From the NCBI GenBank assembly GCA_003225595.1, contig QIAR01000106.1, positions 1 through 7,200 on the forward strand: a stretch of 7,200 nt of DNA, given 5' to 3'. Within the stretch, counting starts at the first letter, position 1. Each line of letters opens with the position of its first letter. The position numbers and the translations under genes were made by a program. The notes below the pieces were generated by a model. That model had not been told where the DNA came from. It did no database searches and saw only the letters and a program-made list of their open reading frames with translations. Shown one piece after another: positions 1 through 5,434 of this stretch. Source of the stretch: Acidobacteriota bacterium. GTDB lineage: Bacteria > Acidobacteriota > Terriglobia > Terriglobales > Acidobacteriaceae.

Positions 1-283
1 CTGCCAACAGAACCATGATCAAGAAACAAACGGCGAGGAAGAGCTGTGAAAGGATCGCGGGCAGGTGCCACCCTCGTCGAAAGCCGTCCAGTTTTGTCCA
101 CGAGAATATGACGGTCCATAGGCCAAGGGCGCCGAGCAGGAGTGGAGTGAACGCTAGAAACGACTCTCCTTCAGGTCCATACCACGTGATTCCATATCGC
201 AGAAAGTACGCCAGGACCATGGCGATTGACGTCCAAATAAGATCCGCAGCGAGAATCCAGTGTTGAAGGCTTTGCTTCTTCAA
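1..283 (-). CDS. N-terminal membrane region of a polyprenyl glycosylphosphotransferase-type protein (partial, runs off left edge)
   Basis: The minus strand gives an uninterrupted 94-codon frame that begins at a TTG (281-283) and leaves the window at position 1. It has hydrophobic segments around residues 9-24 (core HWILAADLIW, then AMVLAYFLRYG), 40-57 (TPLLLGALGLWTVIFSW) and 75-94, with a KLDGFRRGWHLP loop before the last. This pattern is typical of the N-terminal multi-helix region of WbaP-like undecaprenyl-phosphate sugar phosphotransferases. Membrane-bound CapD/WbpM-type dehydratases begin similarly, and the catalytic domain lies outside the window, so the exact activity is open. No ATG precedes it in frame: a TAA sits at 293-295. 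The TTG has an AGAG about six bases upstream, so I chose it. The relic at 1096-1450 encodes a clearly related but diverged version (about half the aligned residues identical by eye). Membrane location is inferred. Confidence 0.6.
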   Translation of the reverse strand, partial: MKKQSLQHWILAADLIWTSIAMVLAYFLRYGITWYGPEGESFLAFTPLLLGALGLWTVIFSWTKLDGFRRGWHLPAILSQLFLAVCFLIMVLLA

Positions 284-347
284 AATGTGCTCTTAGTTGC
301 CGGGACTTTTCGTCATTCCAGAATGCTGGATCATACTGAGTGCAGCA

Positions 348-363
348 TTTCCAAAAGTGGAAA
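348..363 (-). promoter_or_regulatory. Short perfect dyad upstream of the left-edge gene
   Basis: TTTCCA (348-353) and TGGAAA (358-363) are perfect inverted arms around a 4-base centre. The right arm of a 7-bp dyad (AATGCTG 322-328, CAGCATT 343-349) overlaps its left edge, so the two structures would be mutually exclusive in RNA. The position, 65-80 bases upstream of the TTG start, would suit an operator or an alternative-fold leader. No function can be assigned from the sequence alone. Confidence 0.2.
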
Positions 364-368
364 ACACG

Positions 369-387
369 CAAGCTATCCTACAGCTTG
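369..387 (-). terminator. Possible weak terminator or leader hairpin
   Basis: CAAGCT (369-374) and AGCTTG (382-387) form a perfect 6-bp stem with a 7-base loop. On the minus strand the stem is followed after about four bases by TTTT. It lies about 105 bases past the SIS relic and about 85 bases before the left-edge gene, so it could end transcription of the relic. The stem is short and only half GC, so this is a weak call. Confidence 0.2.
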
Positions 388-491
388 AGTTTCTGACAAG
401 TACCTGTCATGGTGATGGCAATGACTGGGATCTTAAGTAAGTCAGCCAATCAAGCTGGCTTTAGAATGCACTTGACATGCACTTTGTAATA

Positions 492-1095
492 TTACGAATC
501 GCAAGCGTGCGCGAGGGCAGCAGATGCGAGTTGAGAGATCTGGTTCCGCACCACGCTAAAGACGCAATGACTGATACTTAGATGCAAATCTTCGATGACC
601 TGCATGTTCTCCGACGGTACCACCACACAGAGGTCGCACGATGCCTTCATCTTTCCACCCTGATAACCCGTGAGGCCAATGTTGTAGGCTTCAACTTCCC
701 GTGCTACCTGTAGGCCATTCAGCACATTAGGCGAATTCCCACCCCCCGCTTATCGCAAACGCAACGTCGCCCGGCTGGATAAAATTGCGGATTTGCTCGG
801 CAAAAATATCTTCGTGCCGCGAATCATTGGCCCATGCGGTCGGGTACGTTGTCGGTCAGCGAGAGTACACGGAAACGCTCCATACCGTTCACTGCGGTCC
901 CTTTTCCAAGGTCGCACACAAGATGCAAAGCCAGTGCTGCGCTACCACCATTCCCGAAGAGGAATACCGCGCGATGCCCCTGATACGTCTGCAAGAGAAC
1001 CCTGACGACTTCATCGATAGCGGATGAGGCAGGTGCTCCAAGGTCCTGGAGAGTCCGCGGAAGTAGGTCTCTGCACCATCGATCTCGGTTAATGC
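492..1095 (-). pseudogene. Decayed second copy of GmhA-like SIS-domain isomerase
   Basis: All three minus-strand frames together encode a near full-length homologue of the intact SIS protein at 4472-5125, but no single frame does. In order it shows LTEIDGAETYF (about 1092), then AIDEVVRVLLQTYQG and FLFGNGGSAALA, then LSLTDNVP, TAWANDS, IFAEQIRNF, AFAISGGGNS, LTGYQGGKMKASCDLC and VVPSENMQVIEDLH, ending at a stop at 492. The breaks are a net one-base loss near 1024-1027, a five-base loss near 841 (the Leu-Met codons of the intact copy are missing) and one extra base in the six-C run at 742-747. The motif equivalent to SGSGNS has become SGGGNS. Its 5' end is fused in frame to a transferase-like membrane fragment. 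Family assignment is secure, and the gene is almost certainly non-functional. Confidence 0.85.
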
Positions 1096-1450
1096 TGGAC
1101 AATACCCTCCCAGAGACAGTAGATAGTTCCCAGCCAGCAGCAGGCCCATCAAACAACTGACGGCAGAAAACCTGCGAAAATACCGGCGGGAAGTGCCAAC
1201 CACCCCCGAAGCAGTCCAGTTTCATCCCGGAAAAGAGGAACACCCAAAGCAGAAGAGTCACGACGACAGGCGGCAGAAAAATGAGGAACGAACCCTGAGT
1301 CGGGCGATTGCACACCAAGCCGTAGCTCAAAACGTAGGCCAGAGTCAACGACATCGGGATCCATAGCACGTCCGCAGCTAAGATGTAATGCGCTAGCCTT
1401 CTGTGTTCACGTTCGTTGAGTACCTCAAGAGCCGAATTCGGGAGTTCGTC
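1096..1450 (-). pseudogene. Truncated N-terminal fragment of a polyprenyl glycosylphosphotransferase-like membrane protein, fused to the SIS relic
   Basis: Read leftward from about 1450, one frame gives LNEREHRRLAHYILAAD, LWIPMSLTLAYVLSYG, two more hydrophobic stretches and KLDCFGGGWHFPPVFSQVF. This aligns along its length with the left-edge gene at 1-283. At about 1171 two bases are missing relative to that copy, and the homology continues in the next frame as AVSCLMGLLLAGNYLL. It then stops, and the same frame runs straight into SIS-like sequence at about 1092. An in-frame TAG at 1451-1453 lies upstream and there is no good start codon before it. Only an internal GTG at 1367-1369 could open the frame. 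The whole catalytic domain is absent. This looks like a deletion scar joining two former genes. The boundary near 1095 is approximate. Confidence 0.75.
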
Positions 1451-1495
1451 CTAGACTTGGAGAATCCGCAAGCCGCTAACTTACACCAGAACCTA

Positions 1496-2530
1496 TCATG
1501 TCCCGCGCTCCCCTATCGGAAACTCTATCGTCTCTTCTTTTGCCTCGGTCCGAATGTATCCTTGAGGATGCATTTGTTTCCAGGCCCAAGCACTCTGAAC
1601 AATATCGCGCAGGTTTGAATAGCGCGGTTTCCAACCCAGCGTTTGTGCCAGTCTTTCGTGGCTGGCTATTAAGATCGCGGGATCGCCTTGGCGTCTTGGA
1701 CCAACACAGAATCGCAAAGCACGTCCTGTGACTTCTTCTGCCGCATCCACAACCTGTCGTACGGAGTAGCCCGCGCTGGAACCGATGTTAAAGGCGCCCT
1801 GTCGCGGGTTTTCCCCGAGGGCTTCCATGGCAAGCTTGTGCGCTTCAGCGATGTCGAGGACATGAACATAGTCTCGTACACACGTACCATCCGGGGTGGA
1901 GTAGTCGTCACCGTGAATGACAAATCTTTGGGTTCGGTTGACGAGAGCGTTCAGGAGCCGGGGAAGCAGATGACTCTCGGGATTGTGATCCTCGCCATTC
2001 AACTGACTGGCACCCGCAGCATTGAAGTAGCGCAATGCCGCGTATCGCAAGCCATAGGCGCGACGATACCACTCCAGAATCCGCTCGAACATGAGCTTGG
2101 ATTCGCCGTAGGCGTTGATGGGCTGCGTGGGATGGTTTTCAGTAATCGGCGTACTGATAGGTTCTCCGTAGACGGCCGCGGAGGAAGAGAAAATGAATTT
2201 CCTGACCTCGCACTTCAGGAGGGTGTCGAGGAAGTCCAGGCTCTTCCACACGTTGCTGCGGAAATAAACGCGAGGATCGGTCATAGACTTTTCTACCAAA
2301 GTTTCTCCCGCAAAGTGCATCACAGCGTCGATGGAATGTTCCCGGACGAGATCACTAATGAGCATCGTGTCGCCAAAGTCAGCTTCCAAAAAGTACGCTT
2401 CGGAATGCACCGCTGCCCGATGTCCAGCAGAAAGATCGTCGATGACGACAACATTGTGTCCTGCCGCTATCAGCTGCTCCGCACAAATACTTCCCACATA
2501 TCCCGCTCCGCCGGTTACGAGAACGTTCAT
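1496..2530 (-). CDS. galE: UDP-glucose 4-epimerase (GalE type)
   Basis: This predicted 344-residue protein is close to the usual GalE length. It interconverts UDP-glucose and UDP-galactose in the cytoplasm, with NAD as bound cofactor. The N-terminus carries the Rossmann motif GGAGYVGS (residues 7-14), followed by VVVIDDLSAGH with the NAD-ribose Asp at 31. HFAGETLVEKSM lies at about 72-83, SSSAAVYGEP at 115-124 and the catalytic Tyr141-x3-Lys145 in AYGESK. Later come LRYFNAAGA, HLLPRLL, GTCVRDYVHVLDIAEAH and FNIGSSAGYSV, all typical of GalE. I chose the ATG at 2528-2530 because it starts the Rossmann strand and has GGAG five bases upstream; the open frame extends further upstream without family signal. 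It starts 40 bases after the broken sugar transferase and probably shares its transcript. A related UDP-sugar epimerase specificity (e.g. GlcNAc/GalNAc) cannot be excluded. Confidence 0.9.
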   Translation of the reverse strand: MNVLVTGGAGYVGSICAEQLIAAGHNVVVIDDLSAGHRAAVHSEAYFLEADFGDTMLISDLVREHSIDAVMHFAGETLVEKSMTDPRVYFRSNVWKSLDFLDTLLKCEVRKFIFSSSAAVYGEPISTPITENHPTQPINAYGESKLMFERILEWYRRAYGLRYAALRYFNAAGASQLNGEDHNPESHLLPRLLNALVNRTQRFVIHGDDYSTPDGTCVRDYVHVLDIAEAHKLAMEALGENPRQGAFNIGSSAGYSVRQVVDAAEEVTGRALRFCVGPRRQGDPAILIASHERLAQTLGWKPRYSNLRDIVQSAWAWKQMHPQGYIRTEAKEETIEFPIGERGT

Positions 2531-2570
2531 GTGATCTCCGACACTACTCGCATAAGGGGATGAGCACCCT

Positions 2571-3283
2571 TCAAATCGCGCCATCTCCAAAGAGCACGAC
2601 TGGAACGGTCTTCGAGAGAATCCTGACATCCAGAAGAAAAGAAACATTATCGATATAAGATATGTCGAGACGAACCCGTTCCGGGTAAGGCAAGCGCGAA
2701 CGTCCGCTCACCTGCCACAGGCCGGTGATACCAGGCTTGACAGTGACAAACTTAGAGGCAAACTCGCCATACATAGCCAACTCGGTCTCGAGGATATCAC
2801 GCGGGCCAACCCAACTCATCTCTCCTTTGAGCACATTCAATACCTGAGGCAATTCATCGGCAATTCATCGAGGCTTGTCCGTCGCAGCCAGCGTCCCAAG
2901 CGGGTAATTCGAGGGTCGTTCTTGAGCTTGTAGGTGGCCAGGTATTCTCTGCGGAGTTCATCACTGGACTGGAGGAGTTCCTTAAGGATTCTCTCGGCAT
3001 CAGGTACCATCGTGCGATACTTGTATTTGTAGAAGACAGTGCGATCCTTCCCAAGCCGCTTGAGCTTGACCAGGACAGGTCCCCTCGAGTCCAGTTTAAT
3101 TAGAAGAGATGCAATGAGGGCAAAGGGTACGATCACAGGCAGAAGCAGGATGGTAAGAGCGACGTCCATCCAGCGTTTCAACGTCGGATGATAGCTCCAA
3201 CGAGGAGACGGGTATACCTGAGTCTCGGTGTGGGAGTCCTGAACCATAGTGGATGCCAGTTGCTCGTTTGTGTCAGTGGGCAT
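2571..3283 (-). pseudogene. Undecaprenyl-phosphate sugar-1-phosphate transferase, frameshifted by an 11-bp tandem duplication
   Basis: This is a small membrane enzyme of the bacterial sugar transferase family (PglC/WcaJ catalytic domain), which would load sugar-1-phosphate onto undecaprenyl phosphate to start a repeat unit. The first frame (from ATG 3281-3283) has KRWMDVALTILLLPVIVPFA (membrane/re-entrant helix), LDSRGPVLVKLKRLGKD, YKYRTM, DPRITRLGRWLRRTSLDELP and then a wrong tail MNCLRY and stop. The second frame continues with PQVLNVLKGEMSWVGPRD, KPGITGLWQVSGRS, DISYIDNVSFLLDVRIL and the normal C-terminus, stopping at 2571. Removing one copy of the 11-bp repeat at 2848-2869 restores a single frame of 233 residues. 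The catalytic Asp-Glu (DELP) lies at the break, so the product lacks everything after it. The start overlaps the preceding epimerase by 11 bases, suggesting translational coupling. GPVLVKLKR differs somewhat from the common GPVFFRQER-like form. Confidence 0.85.
2848..2869 (-). repeat. Exact 11-bp tandem duplication inside the sugar transferase gene
   Basis: On the minus strand GATGAATTGCC occurs twice back to back (plus-strand copies GGCAATTCATC at 2848-2858 and 2859-2869). The unit encodes the catalytic DELP codons. Eleven is not a multiple of three, so the second copy shifts the frame and leads to a stop within a few codons. One copy gives the family-typical SLDELPQVLNVLKGEMS. Confidence 0.97.
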
Positions 3284-4388
3284 GGCTCATTCTCAAAACG
3301 TCCATGTTCAGGAGCTGTTGATGTGTATCCGAGAAATACCGCTCCAAATTTCCAAGGCCGTGCACCCAGCTCAGAAAGTCCTCAAGAACGTCATCGAGAG
3401 TGCGTCGCGGCCGCCATCCGAGGCGCTTCAACTTCTCGACGGAGGAAACAGAGTGGCGCGCATCGCCCAAGCGGTAGATTCCTGGAACTTCAGGGTCAAC
3501 GGATTTGCCCATCTTGGCGGCCAGTTTGTGGGCATATTCCAGTACGGTGGTCGGGGTACCACTGCCGACATTGAAAGCCTCGCCTACGACACGTTCATCG
3601 TGTGTGACCAGCCAGTTCGCTTCCACTACGTCCTGAACATGCACGTAATCCCGCTGCAGCAGTCCATCCTCAAAGGCGACGGGCGGTTTACCCTGCAGAA
3701 GCCGAAGTGTGAAGATGCGGGCGATGCCGGAATACTGATTGAATAATGACTGACGGGGACCCTGCGTAATCGAATAGCGCAGCGCCACACAGGGAATCCG
3801 AAGCAGGTTGGCCAATTTCAAAGCGGTGATTTCCTGTGCATACTTTGAGGTGCCGTAGGGACTGAGCGGATTGGTGTAAGACTCCTCTAGCAGTTGGGGA
3901 TTGGCCGGCATTCCGCACTCGGGACACGTCACCTCCCAAAGGCCCTTCTCGAGATCCTGCAAGCGACGAGGGGAGGCAAGAACGCGCGCGTGTTGTGGAC
4001 AGAGGTACTGGCCCTCCCCGTAGACCGCCTGCGAGGACGCCACAACAATCCTGGCGACAGGCAGTTTCCGGGCGGCGAGAACCTCGAACATCAGCGCTGT
4101 CCCGACCACGTTCGTGGACATGAATTGGCTGTAGTCGGGCACGTAGTCCTGATAGGCTGCTTGATGGGAAACGACCTCCACACCTTCCAGGGCGCGCTCC
4201 CAGTCGGAACGATTTAGGACATCGCCAGGAATGAACTCTGCCTCCCTAGCGAGATGCTTCGGCATGCCATTCGGGTGAACCCTGGGGTGGAGGGAGTCCA
4301 TGATCCTGACCAACCAGCCTTCCCTCAGAAACCGGTCGGCGATGTGAGAACCGATGAAGCCTGCTCCACCAGTAATTAGTATCCGCAT
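3273..4388 (-). CDS. SDR sugar-nucleotide epimerase with Cys/His insertion (dTDP-L-rhamnose 4-epimerase-like)
   Basis: This predicted 371-residue protein is a cytoplasmic NAD-dependent extended SDR. GGAGFIGSH (residues 7-15) and Asp31 after the second strand form the cofactor site. SSQAVYGEG (118-126) and Tyr178-x3-Lys182 (PYGTSK) form the catalytic site. LRYSITQGPRQS, FEDGLLQRDYVHVQDVVEA and AFNVGSGTPTTVLE are substrate-domain signatures. Between the Ser and Tyr motifs is an insert with CPQH (C130, H133) and CPEC (C155, C158), spaced like a small metal-binding knuckle. From memory, SDRs with this insert include enzymes annotated dTDP-L-rhamnose 4-epimerase; the substrate is inferred. I chose the ATG at 4386-4388 because it begins the Rossmann strand. 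A TTG-initiated extension of 16 codons is open but shows no family signal. It is 83 bases after the SIS gene and overlaps the sugar transferase start by 11 bases, so it is likely part of one transcript. Confidence 0.85.
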   Translation of the reverse strand: MRILITGGAGFIGSHIADRFLREGWLVRIMDSLHPRVHPNGMPKHLAREAEFIPGDVLNRSDWERALEGVEVVSHQAAYQDYVPDYSQFMSTNVVGTALMFEVLAARKLPVARIVVASSQAVYGEGQYLCPQHARVLASPRRLQDLEKGLWEVTCPECGMPANPQLLEESYTNPLSPYGTSKYAQEITALKLANLLRIPCVALRYSITQGPRQSLFNQYSGIARIFTLRLLQGKPPVAFEDGLLQRDYVHVQDVVEANWLVTHDERVVGEAFNVGSGTPTTVLEYAHKLAAKMGKSVDPEVPGIYRLGDARHSVSSVEKLKRLGWRPRRTLDDVLEDFLSWVHGLGNLERYFSDTHQQLLNMDVLRMSHAH

Positions 4389-4439
4389 GACTGACTCAGA
4401 GCCTTTGGTGGGAGTGGGACAATGTGTGTGGTCCAAGCC

Positions 4440-4472
4440 GCGCTTGTGTTATATAGCAACCTCTAGAAGCGC
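4440..4472 (-). promoter_or_regulatory. Inverted repeat around an AT-rich TATATAAC core, between the SIS and epimerase genes
   Basis: GCGCTT (4440-4445) and AAGCGC (4467-4472) are perfect 6-bp arms 21 bases apart. The AT-rich core includes TATATAAC on the minus strand (about 4448-4455). The distal arm begins at the last base of the SIS stop codon. It could be a weak hairpin after the SIS gene, or a -10-like element about 60 bases before the epimerase start. I see no matching -35 at the usual spacing and no U-run, so neither reading is strong. Confidence 0.2.
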
Positions 4473-5125
4473 TAATCGTCGGCACAGACAGCCGACGTGT
4501 CCTTTGCGTGGATCGCTTTGCGAACTAACGTAAAGAGTGCATGGGCAACACCTACGTGAAAGTCTTCAATGATCTGCATGTTATCCGAAGGCACTACGAT
4601 GCAGAGGTCGCATAGGGCCTTCATTCTACCTCCCTGAAAACCCGCCAGGCCGATCGTGAATGCTCCGGCGCCTTTTGCTACTTCCAGCGCCTGCAAAACA
4701 TTGAGTGAGTTGCCGCTTCCACTGATCGCAAAGGCCACATCGTCGGGTGCGACAAAGTTCCGGAGCTGCTCGGCAAAAATTCGTTCGTATGAGCTGTCGT
4801 TTGCCCAGGCGGTCATGAGAGGCACGTTGTCGGTCAAGGGGAGAACACGAAACCGCTTGCAGGAATTTCCCTCTACAAGCGTTCCCTTTCCAAGGTCACA
4901 AGCAACATGTGACGCCAGAGCGGCGCTGCCCCCGTTGCCGAAGAGGAAAATAGCCCGTCCCTCCTCGTAAACACGCAGTAATTCGGCCGCCACTTGTTCG
5001 ATTGTTGCATAGGGCAGGTTGGCAATCACGTGGTTGTACTGTTTGAAATATTGCCGTGTACTCGTGACCTCCGTCGGCACAGGCAAAGGTTGAGGTGTGA
5101 TGGTTGCGAGACGCACTCTGTTCAC
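4472..5125 (-). CDS. SIS-domain sedoheptulose-7-phosphate isomerase-like protein (GmhA family)
   Basis: This predicted 217-residue cytoplasmic protein has one SIS domain. GmhA converts sedoheptulose 7-phosphate to D-glycero-D-manno-heptose 7-phosphate, the first step to nucleotide-activated heptose. Seen here are FLFGNGGSAALASHVACDLG (60-79, phosphate loop G63-S67), LTDNVPLMTAWANDSSYERI (98-117), AISGSGNSLNV (133-143) and PSDNMQIIEDFHVGVAH (179-195). His195 aligns with the GmhA catalytic His. Asp77 falls where E. coli GmhA has its catalytic Glu65, by my memory-based alignment, so the activity may differ from true GmhA. About 35 residues precede the domain. The start is a GTG (5123-5125) with GGAG eight bases upstream. 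No other heptose-pathway gene is visible in the window. A degraded paralogue lies at 492-1095. SIS family membership is near certain; the precise reaction is moderately certain. Confidence 0.85.
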   Translation of the reverse strand: MNRVRLATITPQPLPVPTEVTSTRQYFKQYNHVIANLPYATIEQVAAELLRVYEEGRAIFLFGNGGSAALASHVACDLGKGTLVEGNSCKRFRVLPLTDNVPLMTAWANDSSYERIFAEQLRNFVAPDDVAFAISGSGNSLNVLQALEVAKGAGAFTIGLAGFQGGRMKALCDLCIVVPSDNMQIIEDFHVGVAHALFTLVRKAIHAKDTSAVCADD

Positions 5126-5434
5126 GGGAGATTCTCCGGGTTAGGTTTGGTAAAGCATCTGCGGCGGGCCCTACCGACATCTGTTTTCTTCTGCCGTCTG
5201 TGCGATTGGTGGCAGCTCAAGTCATGGGGGTTTGCCGTTCTGGCATGTCAACAATCCTTCCAAAGTGCACAGTGGTGATGGCGCAAACCTTCAAAGACAG
5301 CGCGAATCGGCGTCGCTTCATCGCAGCGCAACTCTTGTGAACCAGGGAACGCACCGTGATTTGCGTGGTAGCGCCTGATGACCGGCTGATGACCTGAATA
5401 GGGGCGTCGAGATAGGGAAATCTCAGTCTCAAAA
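5126..5434. other. Gene-free stretch upstream of the SIS gene
   Basis: This 309-bp gap separates the GT2 stop and the GTG start of the SIS gene. The open frames here, including one across 5217-5438, carry no recognisable motif. On the minus strand it holds an exact TTGACA (5246-5251), but no good -10 follows at 16-19 bases. Next to it is a short dyad TGCC-N5-GGCA (5233-5245). A 9-bp direct repeat lies further upstream (5375-5394). It probably contains the promoter of the SIS gene, but I cannot place it. Confidence 0.4.
5375..5394. repeat. Direct repeat CTGATGACC x2
   Basis: CTGATGACC occurs at 5375-5383 and again at 5386-5394, separated by GG. The centre-to-centre distance is 11 bases, about one helical turn. 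It lies about 250 bases upstream of the SIS start and just past the GT2 stop. This could be a regulator-binding pair or a chance repeat. Confidence 0.35.

Larger units (their letters stand above)
284..491. other. Intergenic stretch with clustered short inverted repeats
   Basis: This roughly 208-bp gap separates the SIS relic from the start of the left-edge membrane gene. I see no convincing gene in it. It holds several short dyads: 322-328 with 343-349, 348-353 with 358-363, 369-374 with 382-387, and 444-448 with 456-460. It would form the 5' leader of the left-edge gene, or the downstream region of the relic, on the minus strand. The open frame across 171-371 is not conserved-looking and overlaps the membrane gene in another phase. 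Confidence 0.4.

Noticed and set aside
444..460. AGCCA-N7-TGGCT dyad just past the SIS relic as a terminator
   Set aside because: The stem is only 5 bp and there is no T-run on the minus strand after it.
492..1450. Sequencing error as the cause of all frame breaks in the relic
   Set aside because: There are several different lesion types, including a five-base loss and a missing catalytic domain, while the flanking genes run intact for more than 4 kb apart from the one duplication.
1688..2563. Long plus-strand open frame of 291 residues
   Set aside because: It lies fully antisense to galE, shows no family motif, and is a codon-pattern shadow of that gene.
2837..2880. Programmed ribosomal frameshift in the sugar transferase
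   Set aside because: There is no slippery heptamer, and the break coincides exactly with an 11-bp tandem duplication, which fully explains the frame change.
3249..3746. Plus-strand open frames opposite the SDR epimerase
   Set aside because: They are antisense to a well-supported SDR gene, and their translations carry no recognisable motif.
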